Source: an uncultured Clostridia bacterium
GTDB taxonomy: Bacteria; Bacillota_A; Clostridia; TANB77; CAG-508
Assembly: GCA_947369305.1 (NCBI GenBank)
Contig: CANBLA010000008.1
Coordinates: 1 to 19,371, forward strand
Direction of reading: 5' to 3'
DNA length: 19,371 nucleotides
Both the position numbers and the translations under genes were made by a program. Within the stretch, counting starts at the first letter, position 1. Every line of letters begins with the position of its first letter. Below the pieces are notes generated by a model. That model was not told the DNA's origin. It did not search any database and saw only the letters and a list, made by a program, of their open reading frames with translations. Positions 7,890 to 15,965 of the stretch are shown in pieces.

Positions 7890-8324
7890 TTATAATTTTT
7901 TAATCGCAGAAGTCGCTAAAAAATCGCATCGATTATTCCATTCATTGTCACTGTGCCCTTTTACTTTAATAAATTGAACCTTATGTTTTTTAGTAAATGC
8001 ATACAATTCTTCCCATAATTCACGATTTTTTACTGGCTCTTTACTAGCTGTTTTCCAATTATTTTTTTGCCAATTTTCAATCCATCCCTGTTTAAAACTA
8101 TTTACAACATACGCACTATCACTATAAACTTTTACTTCACATTCAAATTTAAGCAATTTAAGCGCTTCCAAAACTGCAGTTATTTCCATAATATTGTTGG
8201 TGGTGTCTTTTTTAGCACCTGAAATTTCTTTTTGAATACCATCACACATCAAAATGGCTCCCCATCCCCCCGGTCCCGGATTTCCAGAGCAGGCACCATC
8301 TGTATAGATTGTTACTTTTTTCAT
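7890..8324 (-). CDS. rnhA: Ribonuclease HI
   Basis: It cleaves the RNA strand of RNA-DNA hybrids. The protein is 144 residues, the standard single-domain length. All catalytic acids are present: D9 ([17 protein letters not shown]), E47 ([12 protein letters not shown]), D69 ([10 protein letters not shown]) and D134 (NNRCDFLA), with the flexible-loop histidine H124 (VKGHSDN). The basic handle region [20 protein letters not shown] is also present, as in the Escherichia coli enzyme. The ATG at 8324 has AAAGGAAAG upstream and the promoter at 8356-8384. It is divergent from tmcAL and followed by coaE. Confidence 0.96.
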   Translation of the reverse strand: MKKVTIYTDGACSGNPGPGGWGAILMCDGIQKEISGAKKDTTNNIMEITAVLEALKLLKFECEVKVYSDSAYVVNSFKQGWIENWQKNNWKTASKEPVKNRELWEELYAFTKKHKVQFIKVKGHSDNEWNNRCDFLATSAIKKL

Positions 8325-8355
8325 AAAACACTTTCCTTTTTTTTTAGTTTATGAT

Positions 8356-8384
8356 ATTATATCAATAAACATTAAATTTTGCAA
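8356..8384 (-). promoter_or_regulatory. Promoter of rnhA-coaE
   Basis: TTGCAA (8384-8379), a 17-nt spacer and a consensus TATAAT (8361-8356) with an extended TG. The predicted start is near 8349. The -10 overlaps the palindrome TGATAT-T-ATATCA (8352-8364), which may also serve the divergent tmcAL gene, although I found no clear -35 for that direction. Confidence 0.72.
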
Positions 8385-8401
8385 GATTATGGAGGTTTTT
8401 T

Positions 8402-9628
8402 ATGAGTGGAATTTTAGCTGTCATATCAGAATATAATCCATTTCACAATGGACATGTGAAACATCTTTCATATTCTAAACAATTAACCAAAGCAGATTTT
8501 TCCATTGCTGTTATTAGCGGAAATTTTGTACAGCGTGGCGATACTTCTATTGTTGATAAATGGGTAAAAGCTGAAATGGCTTTAAAAGCCGGATTTGACA
8601 TCGTTATTGAACTTCCAACTTTATATGCCATTTCAAGTGCCGAAAATTTCGCCGAAGGTGCTATCAAAATTTTAAATAGCTTAGGTATTGTGGATTTTTT
8701 ATCTTTTGGAAGTGAACTTGGCGAAATTTCTCCTTTGAATGATTTGGCCAATATTTTATACAAAGAACCAAAAGAAGTATCTTTATTAATCAATCAATAC
8801 GTCAAAACTGGTGTTTCATTTCCTCGCGCAAGAGAAATGGCTTTGATGCAATATTTAGGCGGGCATACTAAATATAAACAAGCTTTAACCAATCCAAATA
8901 ATATTTTAGGAATTGAGTATTTAAAAGCACTAAAAAAATACAAAAGCCCAATTAAACCCATTACTATTAAGCGAGAATATAGTGAGCATAATTCTGCTAC
9001 CATAAAAAACGGCATTGCGAGTAGTACAGCCATTCGTAGCTTAATTCAAAAAAAGAAAAATGTTCATACTTTAGTGCCCTTTGAAACCTATGAATTATTG
9101 GAAAAACAAATACAAGCTGGAAAAATTATTCCTAGTTTAGCTGCATTTGAAAAAGAAATTATTTATACCTTACGTTGTATGACCTTATCAGAAATTGCCT
9201 CTTTACCAGATGTTTCAGATGGTCTAGAAAATCGAATTAAAATAGCCAGCAATAACTGTAACCATTTGAATGATTTGATTCAAAATATCAAATCTAAGCA
9301 GTTTACTGTAACACGTATTCAACGCATTTTACTTTATGCACTTTTAAAAATTTCTCAAAAAGACATGAATGCATCCAGAAGAATAACACCATATATCCGT
9401 GTTTTAGGATTTAACAAACACGGCAAAAAAATCATCTCTGCTATTGCAAAGCAAAACCCAAAAACACATATTATTATTTCTGTAAAAAAATTTATGGAAA
9501 ACAATACCGATAGTCACTTGCGTAACATGCTTTCAAAAGATATTCTAGCAACTAATCTATATACTTTGGGATACCAAAATGAAGCTATTGCCAATTTAGA
9601 TTATACACATAAAATTGTAGAAATTTAA
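8402..9628 (+). CDS. tmcAL: tRNA(Met) cytidine acetate ligase (TmcAL, YlbM family)
   Basis: This is the only large plus-strand gene. In Bacillus subtilis TmcAL uses acetate and ATP to form N4-acetylcytidine at the wobble position of elongator tRNA-Met. The 408 residues open with ILAVISEYNPFHNGHVKHL, with the nucleotidyltransferase HxGH motif at residues 15-18, then VISGNFVQRGDTSIVDKW and the family stretch FDIVIELPTLYAISSAENFAEGA. The length fits. GGAGG lies 7 nt before the ATG. The gene ends at a strong hairpin terminator and faces the minus-strand ygjP-like gene. It contains five out-of-frame CGG triplets but no in-frame CGG. Its role in wobble-base modification is notable next to the decoding anomaly, but I see no direct link. 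Confidence 0.93.
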   Translation: MSGILAVISEYNPFHNGHVKHLSYSKQLTKADFSIAVISGNFVQRGDTSIVDKWVKAEMALKAGFDIVIELPTLYAISSAENFAEGAIKILNSLGIVDFLSFGSELGEISPLNDLANILYKEPKEVSLLINQYVKTGVSFPRAREMALMQYLGGHTKYKQALTNPNNILGIEYLKALKKYKSPIKPITIKREYSEHNSATIKNGIASSTAIRSLIQKKKNVHTLVPFETYELLEKQIQAGKIIPSLAAFEKEIIYTLRCMTLSEIASLPDVSDGLENRIKIASNNCNHLNDLIQNIKSKQFTVTRIQRILLYALLKISQKDMNASRRITPYIRVLGFNKHGKKIISAIAKQNPKTHIIISVKKFMENNTDSHLRNMLSKDILATNLYTLGYQNEAIANLDYTHKIVEI

Positions 9629-9655
9629 AAAAGAGAACTTTCGCTCTCTTTTTTT
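9629..9655 (+). terminator. Intrinsic terminator of tmcAL (probably bidirectional)
   Basis: Starting right after the stop codon, arms AAAAGAGA (9629-9636) and TCTCTTTT (9645-9652) enclose an 8-nt loop, and the T-run continues to 9655. Read on the minus strand the same hairpin is also followed by a T-run, so it could end minus-strand transcripts from the seven-gene operon or from the promoter at 9713. Confidence 0.85.
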
Positions 9656-9684
9656 CTATCTCAAAAAATAATCCTCTATCTTTT

Positions 9685-9713
9685 ATTATATCATATTTTC
9701 CAAATTATGTCAA
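9685..9713 (-). promoter_or_regulatory. Consensus promoter pointing toward the tmcAL 3' end
   Basis: Perfect TTGACA (9713-9708), a 17-nt spacer and perfect TATAAT (9690-9685) with an extended TG. Transcription would start near 9678 and meet the bidirectional hairpin at 9652-9629, giving an RNA of about 50 nt. I found no coding potential in it. Confidence 0.6.
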
Positions 9714-9714
9714 A

Positions 9715-9743
9715 TTGATATTGGGTCGAAAATATGATATAAT
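9715..9743 (+). promoter_or_regulatory. Near-consensus promoter pointing into the ygjP-like gene (antisense)
   Basis: TTGATA (9715-9720), a 17-nt spacer and TATAAT (9738-9743) with an extended TG. It would produce RNA from about 9750 antisense to the end of the ygjP-like gene. No plus-strand gene follows. Confidence 0.55.
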
Positions 9744-9760
9744 AAAAGGTTAGACAATTG

Positions 9761-10453
9761 TTATCCATTCTTTAATTCTTCCTCCGCCTTTTCATAATCC
9801 GCCATATATTTCTCCACCATATCCCAAAACATTTTCGAATGGTTCATATTCTGCAAATGGCAAATTTCATGCAAACACACATACTCAATAGCATGTCTGC
9901 TATACTTTACAACATTTCTATTGATGCTGATATTTCCCGTTGTTGCACAATTTCCCCAAGTACTTTTTAAATTTTTAACTTTGTAAGAATTCGGTGCAAT
10001 TCCAACTTTCATTGTCATTTTTCGCATCGCTCTTTCGACTTCTTTTTCTGCTAATTCCTTATAGAATTTGTCTATCATTTTCTTGACTTGTGTTTTAACA
10101 TTTTGCTTTTCATCCCTTGGTAATATCACAAAAAATTGATTGCGTTTCAGTTTTAATTTTGCTTTTTTCGTTTTTTCATATGTAATTCTCAAAACAACGT
10201 CTTTTCCTAATACTTTAAAAATTTCTCCGTCCATATATTCATGTGGTTTTTCGAGCTTTTCTTTTTGTTTTTCTACATTTTCCAAAATCCACGTTACTCT
10301 TTTTTGAAGCAATTCTTCAATTTTTTCTTTTGCTGTTTCTTTTGGAACTTTGACTGTTACGATTCCATTTTTGATTGAAATATAGTAATTCTTAATTCTT
10401 TTCTTTTCTATATTATATTCAATTATTGTATCTTTCCATTTAAATTTTTCCAT
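9761..10453 (-). CDS. YgjP-like metal-dependent hydrolase (DUF45 / WLM group)
   Basis: A 230-residue protein with a zincin motif HEICH (195-199) and a third likely ligand H205 in QNMNHSKMFWDMVEKYM. This is the M48-like pattern of the YgjP/DUF45 family. The preceding WGNCATTGNISINRNVVKYSRHAIEYVCLHE also matches the family (W-G-[SN]-C...NW/N). The physiological substrate is not established from sequence. No signal peptide or membrane segment is visible, so it is cytoplasmic. It is the last gene of the plsY operon; GAGGG lies about 4 nt before the ATG, 14 nt after the PLP enzyme. The 3' end faces the inverted-repeat element. Confidence 0.8.
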   Translation of the reverse strand: MEKFKWKDTIIEYNIEKKRIKNYYISIKNGIVTVKVPKETAKEKIEELLQKRVTWILENVEKQKEKLEKPHEYMDGEIFKVLGKDVVLRITYEKTKKAKLKLKRNQFFVILPRDEKQNVKTQVKKMIDKFYKELAEKEVERAMRKMTMKVGIAPNSYKVKNLKSTWGNCATTGNISINRNVVKYSRHAIEYVCLHEICHLQNMNHSKMFWDMVEKYMADYEKAEEELKNG

Positions 10454-10467
10454 TTTCCCTCAACAAA

Positions 10468-11715
10468 TTAACTTTCCATATTTTGAATTGCTTTTAAGAC
10501 ACCCAACTTTCCATATTCAAAAGTAAGTCCTCCTTGCTGAAACGCTACAAATGGCTCTCGAATCGGTGCATCACAAGAAAGTTCAATGGAGGATCCCATC
10601 GTAAAACTACCTGCTGCCATAATGACTTTATCCTTATAACCGGGCATATCCCAAGGGATCGGAACAGATGTAGAATCAATTGCAGAGCCACTTTGAATAC
10701 CTTGACAATATTTTATCAATTTTTCTTCATTACCAAATTTAATGGTTTGAACAATATCTGCTCGAACTTCGTCAAATCTGGGCTGGACTTGATAACCTAA
10801 TTTTTCCAACATATAACTTGTGAAAATTGATGTTTTTAAGCTATTTGCTACCACATTTGGTGCCATATACAAACCTTGTAAAATGCTTTTGTTAATGCCC
10901 AACGTTGGTCCTACTTCTTTACCTTGTCCTGGTGATGTAAGCCTTTCTGCTGCTAACGTTACTAAATCTTTTCTTCCCGCAATATAGGCTCCATTTGGCG
11001 CTAGCCCACCACCCAAATTTTTGATAAGAGAACCAACTATGATATCCGCACCAGCTTCAATTGGCTCTTTTTCCTGCACAAATTCTCCATAACAATTATC
11101 CACCATAATAATGACTTCTTGATTTACTTCACGAATCGCTTTAATTACGTTCTCGATTTTATCAATGGTCAAACTATTTCGCAAGCTATAGCCTCGAGAA
11201 CGTTGAATTTCAATTAATTTGATATCTTTTCTACGAGCCTTTTCTACAATGGCAGGAATATCAAAATCATTATTTTTCAGTTCAATTTGCTCATACGCAA
11301 TTTGATAGGATTTTAAGGAACTTGCATTTTCTTGAATGCCGATGATAGGGTCTAGCGTATCATATGGTTTACCACAAATGCTAAGCATTGTATCACCAGG
11401 TCGTAAGCATGCAAAAAGAGCAACGGTTATCGCATGTGTTCCAGAAATAAATTGCGTTCGAACAAGCGCATCTTCGGCTTTTAAAACTTCTGCAAATACT
11501 TTTTCAATGGTATCACGTCCAATATCATCATAACCATAGCCAGTTGTTGAACCAAAATGCACTTCCGAAATTTTATTTTTCTGGAAAGCATTCAAAACAT
11601 TTAAACTATTCTTTGTGCAAGCCAAATCAATTTTAGCAAATTCTTCTTTCAAATTTACTTCTGCTTCGCTTGCTAGATTTTCAATTTTTTCATTAATTCC
11701 AAATTCTTGATACAT
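10468..11715 (-). CDS. Methionine gamma-lyase-like PLP enzyme ('aluminium resistance protein', YnbB family)
   Basis: A 415-residue fold-type I pyridoxal-phosphate enzyme. The Schiff-base lysine is K232 in DIIVGSLIKNLGGGLAPNGAYIAGR, and the cofactor aspartate is D206 in IIMVDNCYGEF. The SGTHAITVALFACLRPGD stretch binds the cofactor phosphate. The whole-length pattern, including FGSTTGYGYDDIGRDT and TSPGQGKEVGPTLG, is that of the COG4100 family, annotated as methionine gamma-lyase family or aluminium resistance protein. The true substrate is uncertain; a carbon-sulfur lyase activity on an amino acid is inferred. It begins 2 nt after the WG-repeat gene, so the two are translated together. Confidence 0.85.
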   Translation of the reverse strand: MYQEFGINEKIENLASEAEVNLKEEFAKIDLACTKNSLNVLNAFQKNKISEVHFGSTTGYGYDDIGRDTIEKVFAEVLKAEDALVRTQFISGTHAITVALFACLRPGDTMLSICGKPYDTLDPIIGIQENASSLKSYQIAYEQIELKNNDFDIPAIVEKARRKDIKLIEIQRSRGYSLRNSLTIDKIENVIKAIREVNQEVIIMVDNCYGEFVQEKEPIEAGADIIVGSLIKNLGGGLAPNGAYIAGRKDLVTLAAERLTSPGQGKEVGPTLGINKSILQGLYMAPNVVANSLKTSIFTSYMLEKLGYQVQPRFDEVRADIVQTIKFGNEEKLIKYCQGIQSGSAIDSTSVPIPWDMPGYKDKVIMAAGSFTMGSSIELSCDAPIREPFVAFQQGGLTFEYGKLGVLKAIQNMES

Positions 11716-11717
11716 AA

Positions 11718-13490
11718 CTAAACCTCTTCACAATATACAATTTCAGATTGAGTTAAGCGATATTTTCCAATAAACTGTGGAAAATAATAAGTATCCAATT
11801 CATAACTTGGTTCCACAATGACATTTCCTTCTTCATCTACAACACCCCATTTTCCATCCTTTTTAATGCCTGCAAAACCATATTTGTTAAACTCTGTTAC
11901 TATATCATATTGACATTCTACAACAGTTTTTCCAGAAGAATCGCAAAATCCCCATTTACCATTTTGACAATTCGAGTATCGTTTTTTGTCTGGATATACC
12001 TCCGTGTTTTCCACAAGTTTTCCTTCTTGATTGAAATATTTCATATCGTTTTCTGAATAACAAATTCCATAACCGTTTTCTAAACTTTCAACAATGCCAT
12101 CCTCCATAGTAATGGTTTTATCTAAATCTTTCGAATAAATGTCAACAGAATTTTGTGTTCCATTAATGGCTTGTAACACTTTTGCGCCTTCTATTCGTAT
12201 GATAAAGTCGTATTTAGGCTCAATTTCAACTTCTTGGGTAACAACATTGACCACTCCTGTTTTACTATTTTCATCTGTAAAAATAAAGTAATGATCAAAA
12301 GCATATTGCACTTGTACATATTTTTCATCCAAATTAATGTCTTTGCTGATGATACTAAAATATCCACTTTCATCTTCTGCAATAAAATATTCTGGATTTT
12401 CAGTTGCACTCATTGTGGTATAGTGATTTGTGTTTATTAAATTCCCATTGATGTCATATAATTTGGTTTTTCCATTTTCCTCTACTGAAATATAGTTTCC
12501 AGCTAACGAAAACTCAGTATATTTAGGGGCTAAGATTACTTTTCCATCTTGGTTGTAAAATCCATATTTTCCGTTTTTATTGACAACAAAAATGTTGGAA
12601 TACATAATGGATTGAAACTTCAAATCAATTAATTTTTTTTTGTTTCTAAAAACACCGTTTTTACCTTTTTGCATCGCAATTAGATAAACATCATCTGTGT
12701 CATAAATCAATGCTCTTTCTAAAGCCTCATATTTAACATCCAATAGTATCTTTCCCTTGTAATCTATGTACCCAAAATTAACTCCGTTTTCATTTTTTTC
12801 GGAGACAATATAACCCGTTTTAGCATATAAGTCTTGACTGGAAGAATAGCCGTCTGCCGAAATGCTATCATATTTTGTGTCAATTAGAAGATTCCCTTGC
12901 GAATCTAAGATTCCATATTTGTCATCTTTTTTGACTAGAATGCTGCCTGGTCGATCTTTTAAACTGACAATTTCAGTATATAGAGTCTCTGTTATGATGT
13001 TTCCATTTAAATCAAGTAAGCCATATAAATCATCTTTTTTGTATTTTAACAGATGCTTCTCAATTTCGGGGTTTTCATCTGCTGATTGAATAACTTCTAC
13101 TTGGTCGTACTGTGTCAAAATTTCCTCACCTTTTTGATTGAGTATTTGACTTGTTCCATCTTCTGCATAACAGATAAATACATCTTTAGAAGGATTTGGA
13201 ATAGCAATACTTTCATATTTGGCATCGATGATTTTGTTTCCTTTTTTATCAATAATGCCAATAGCATTTTGTGAGCTTAGCATAAAATATTCATAAGAAA
13301 TTTCACCATAAGCATCAAAAGTCTGTCCTATTTTCATAGAATTTTTATCCTGCTTTTTTAGTAAAGCAAGAATTACTATCGCCACTCCTAAGATAATCAG
13401 TATACTTCCTACAATTTTTATTTTTCCAAAATTAATTTTGTTACTACTTCTTTCTCTGTTTCTTACAATTCGATTATTTCTACCACTCAA
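11718..13490 (-). CDS. Membrane-anchored WG-repeat protein
   Basis: A 590-residue protein with a basic cytoplasmic N-terminus (about residues 1-22), one membrane segment (IVGSILIILGVAIVILALL) and a long extracytoplasmic region. That region is made of about ten imperfect WG-type repeats of 40-50 residues with the core K-x-x-K-[WY]-G-x-x-[DN]-x-x-G-[KN]. Examples are KDDKYGILDSQGNLLIDTKY, KNGKYGFYNQDGKVILAPKY and KDGKWGVVDEEGNVIVEPSY. Such repeats form beta-propeller-like surfaces for binding; the ligand is unknown. The start is a TTG at 13490 with GGAG about 10 nt upstream; no in-frame ATG fits. It sits between ppaC and the PLP enzyme in the same operon. No enzymatic motif was seen. Confidence 0.85.
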   Translation of the reverse strand: MSGRNNRIVRNRERSSNKINFGKIKIVGSILIILGVAIVILALLKKQDKNSMKIGQTFDAYGEISYEYFMLSSQNAIGIIDKKGNKIIDAKYESIAIPNPSKDVFICYAEDGTSQILNQKGEEILTQYDQVEVIQSADENPEIEKHLLKYKKDDLYGLLDLNGNIITETLYTEIVSLKDRPGSILVKKDDKYGILDSQGNLLIDTKYDSISADGYSSSQDLYAKTGYIVSEKNENGVNFGYIDYKGKILLDVKYEALERALIYDTDDVYLIAMQKGKNGVFRNKKKLIDLKFQSIMYSNIFVVNKNGKYGFYNQDGKVILAPKYTEFSLAGNYISVEENGKTKLYDINGNLINTNHYTTMSATENPEYFIAEDESGYFSIISKDINLDEKYVQVQYAFDHYFIFTDENSKTGVVNVVTQEVEIEPKYDFIIRIEGAKVLQAINGTQNSVDIYSKDLDKTITMEDGIVESLENGYGICYSENDMKYFNQEGKLVENTEVYPDKKRYSNCQNGKWGFCDSSGKTVVECQYDIVTEFNKYGFAGIKKDGKWGVVDEEGNVIVEPSYELDTYYFPQFIGKYRLTQSEIVYCEEV

Positions 13491-13527
13491 ATTATCTCAT
13501 CTCCTACTATTTGTACATTTTTACTTC

Positions 13528-14445
13528 TTATGCATTTTCTGTCATAATGGGAACTACCTGTTTTTTACGGGATACAACACCTTTTAATAAAGCTGTATTG
13601 TTTTCTAGTTTTACAGAATACGATTTTTCTACTAAATCTGCCCTCTTCCCTATAGCAATAACTTGTGAATTACTGTTTACAATATCTGTAATCAACAACA
13701 TAAATAAGTCTAAACCTTTTTGATTAATTACTTTTTGCATCTCCGTTTCCAAATCTGCTTTCATGTCCATTACCTCTTCAATGGATGCTGTATTTACTTG
13801 AGCAATGATTGATTTTACTGCTTTTAAGTCTATTTCTTTGGCATCTAATTTTAGAATTTCTGGGATGGAGAATCCACTTAAATTAGTACCTGCTTTTAAC
13901 ATTTCTAATCCATATGTATTGATATCTAATTCTGCTATTTGGGCCAGTTCTTTAGCTATATTTTCATCTTCTGTTGTACAAGTTGGCGATTTGAATAATA
14001 AGGTATCTGAAATTATGGCAGATAGCATCAAAGTCGCAATTGTTTTGTCAATTTCTATTCCATTTTCTTTGTACATTTTATATAAAATTGTTTCTGTACA
14101 CCCAAGTGGTTCTGCTTTGTAATATAAAGGATAAGCAGTGTTTAAAGCAACTTTATGGTGATCTACTATTTTCAAAATTCTTACATTTTCTAAATTTGCA
14201 ATTGATTCTTTACTATTGGCATGGTCGACTAACATAACTTTGCCACCATCCTCCACATCTTCAATAAAACGTGGAGGCTCTATTCCTAAATACTGTAGAA
14301 CATATTCTGTCTCTTTATTGATATTTCCTAATCTACAAGCTTCTACATCATTTCCAAGTTTTTTTTCTAAATTAGCTAATACTAAACTTGATGTGATTGA
14401 ATCTGTATCTGGATTTTTGTGTCCAAAAATTAATATTTTTTCCAT
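13528..14445 (-). CDS. ppaC: Manganese-dependent (family II) inorganic pyrophosphatase
   Basis: It hydrolyses pyrophosphate to phosphate in the cytoplasm, pulling biosynthetic reactions forward. The 305-residue length is standard for the CBS-less form. DHH-superfamily metal motifs are GHKNPDTD (H9, D13, D15), VMLVDHANS and KIVDHHKV. The C-terminal DHHA2 domain ends with the substrate-binding SRKKQVVP near the C-terminus. AAAGGAGG lies about 8 nt before the ATG. It starts 15 nt after the zinc-ribbon gene. The stretch SAIISDTLLFKSPTCT is also typical of the family. Nothing unusual was seen. Confidence 0.95.
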   Translation of the reverse strand: MEKILIFGHKNPDTDSITSSLVLANLEKKLGNDVEACRLGNINKETEYVLQYLGIEPPRFIEDVEDGGKVMLVDHANSKESIANLENVRILKIVDHHKVALNTAYPLYYKAEPLGCTETILYKMYKENGIEIDKTIATLMLSAIISDTLLFKSPTCTTEDENIAKELAQIAELDINTYGLEMLKAGTNLSGFSIPEILKLDAKEIDLKAVKSIIAQVNTASIEEVMDMKADLETEMQKVINQKGLDLFMLLITDIVNSNSQVIAIGKRADLVEKSYSVKLENNTALLKGVVSRKKQVVPIMTENA

Positions 14446-14460
14446 TTTTTATTCCTCCTT

Positions 14461-14958
14461 TTATTGTTCTTCTTGATTTTCAATTTGTTCTGCGTTTGGT
14501 TTATTAGGTACATCTTTAATTTCCGTTACTTCCGCTTCTTTTACTTCTTGTTGAGATTGCTCTTCTACTTCTATTTTAATTTCTACTTTTTCCGTTTGTG
14601 GCTGTTCTTTTCCACATTTTGAACAAAAAATGTCTTTTTTCCCTATTTCTGCTCCACATTTTGTGCATTTTTTCACTTCTTTTAATGCTAAAATTTGTGT
14701 TTCTAATTTAGAAATTTCATCAAATTGATTAGCAATTTCTTCACATTTTTGTAAAATTTCTTCCTTACCTTCTTCTAAATTAGTCTTAAATTGATTATAA
14801 ACACATTGTCCAATTTCTTCATACAAATTTGTAATTTTATTTTTTGCCTCACTAATTTTGCTTTTTAATTTCATTTCTTCAGAAAACTTAACTGTTTTCT
14901 CCTTTGTCACTTGATATGTTTCACTTGCTTTCTTTCCTAATTTGTTAAAAAAATCCAT
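14461..14958 (-). CDS. Coiled-coil protein with zinc ribbon
   Basis: A 165-residue soluble protein. Residues 1-95 are a charged helical, coiled-coil-like region (KLGKKASETYQVTKEKTVKF onward). It is followed by a four-cysteine zinc ribbon CTKCGAEIG...FCSKCGKEQ (C98, C101, C112, C115) and an acidic tail rich in Glu and Gln. Proteins of this layout are common in Clostridia near housekeeping genes and have no established function that I know of. TAAGGAGG lies about 7 nt before the ATG. It lies between gpsA and ppaC with short gaps, so it is co-transcribed. Confidence 0.8.
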   Translation of the reverse strand: MDFFNKLGKKASETYQVTKEKTVKFSEEMKLKSKISEAKNKITNLYEEIGQCVYNQFKTNLEEGKEEILQKCEEIANQFDEISKLETQILALKEVKKCTKCGAEIGKKDIFCSKCGKEQPQTEKVEIKIEVEEQSQQEVKEAEVTEIKDVPNKPNAEQIENQEEQ

Positions 14959-14981
14959 TTTGATTTCCTCCTTAAAATTTT

Positions 14982-15965
14982 TTATTCTGGTTTTAATTCT
15001 CGTGTCATTAAAACTTCAACTGCCTTTCTAGGCTCTAGATGATTGTACAATACATTATAAACCGTTTCAACAATTGGCATTTCAACTTGGTACTTTTGGG
15101 CTAAATGATAAGCAACTTCAATATTATCAATACTTTCAATTGTCATTCCAATTTCTTTTTTTGCCTCTTCAACAGAATAACCTTTGGCAATCAGTTCTCC
15201 TGCTCTACGATTTCTGCTATGCTGACTTCCACATGTTACAATTAAATCGCCAAGTCCTGTTAATCCATAAAAAGTTCTCGATTCGCCTCCCATTGCTACA
15301 CCTAATCTTGTGATTTCAACCAATCCTCTGGTGGCAAGCATAGCAAATGTATTATCCCCAAATTCTAAACCAACTGCTGCCCCTGCACAAAATGCAATAA
15401 TATTTTTTAGTGCTCCACCTAATTCTACACCTTTTACATCCTTTGTATGGTAAATTCTTAACAAATTACTTTTAAATACACTTGATACTTTCTCAATCAC
15501 TTCATCCCATTTTGAAGCAACAACCAATGCTGTTGGAATACCGATTGCCACTTCTTCTGCATGGCTTGGTCCTGACAAAATACCATACTTTACATTTGGT
15601 AATTCTTCTTTCATAACTTCATCTAAAGTTAAATTTGTTTCAGATTCAAAGCCTTTAGAGCACATTAATACAAGTTGGTTTGGATTTACAAAATTTTGAT
15701 ACCCTTTTATTGTACTTCTTACAAACTTGGATGGTGTTACATGCAAAATAATTTGTGCGTCTTTTACTGCTTCTTCATAAGAATTAGTGCAAACGATGTC
15801 TTCTGGTAAACTAATATTAGGCAAAAAAACACACTTTTTTTCTTCATTAATTTTATTTTTTTCGTTTTCATCAAAGGACCATACTTTTATAGCATTTCCC
15901 TGATTTGCTAAATATATACTTAAAGCAATTCCCCAGCTTCCGCTTCCAATTACAGAAATTTTCAT
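14982..15965 (-). CDS. gpsA: Glycerol-3-phosphate dehydrogenase [NAD(P)+]
   Basis: It reduces dihydroxyacetone phosphate to sn-glycerol 3-phosphate, the acceptor for PlsY in phospholipid synthesis. The 327 residues start with the dinucleotide-binding loop MKISVIGSGSWGIALSIYL (GxGxxG, residues 7-12). Family motifs LSGPSHAEEV, GALKNIIAFCAGAAVGLEFGDNT (with the catalytic lysine) and GLGDLIVTC follow, and the length is normal. Its ATG overlaps the TGA of the frameshift-corrected plsY (ATGA), and its AAGGAG ribosome binding site lies inside plsY. The two are therefore translationally coupled, and their products act in consecutive steps. Confidence 0.96.
   Translation of the reverse strand: MKISVIGSGSWGIALSIYLANQGNAIKVWSFDENEKNKINEEKKCVFLPNISLPEDIVCTNSYEEAVKDAQIILHVTPSKFVRSTIKGYQNFVNPNQLVLMCSKGFESETNLTLDEVMKEELPNVKYGILSGPSHAEEVAIGIPTALVVASKWDEVIEKVSSVFKSNLLRIYHTKDVKGVELGGALKNIIAFCAGAAVGLEFGDNTFAMLATRGLVEITRLGVAMGGESRTFYGLTGLGDLIVTCGSQHSRNRRAGELIAKGYSVEEAKKEIGMTIESIDNIEVAYHLAQKYQVEMPIVETVYNVLYNHLEPRKAVEVLMTRELKPE

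Larger units (their letters stand above)
9680..9748. repeat. Perfect 21-bp inverted repeat with back-to-back promoters
   Basis: The arms at 9680-9700 and 9728-9748 are exact reverse complements over 21 bp, separated by 27 bp. Each arm carries one -10 box (TATGATATAAT as read outward), and the spacer carries two -35 boxes. The element lies between the 3' ends of two convergent genes, where no gene needs a promoter. In RNA it could fold into a long AT-rich stem without a clear following U-run. Confidence 0.85.

Noticed and set aside
9680..9748. An invertible (phase-variable) promoter segment
   Set aside because: Only 27 bp lie between the arms, too short for known site-specific invertases, and no recombinase gene is nearby. 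Inversion would place an equivalent promoter in each direction anyway.
9750..10453. A plus-strand gene driven by the promoter at 9715-9743
   Set aside because: No open frame with a start and ribosome binding site follows; the region is the antisense of the ygjP-like gene.
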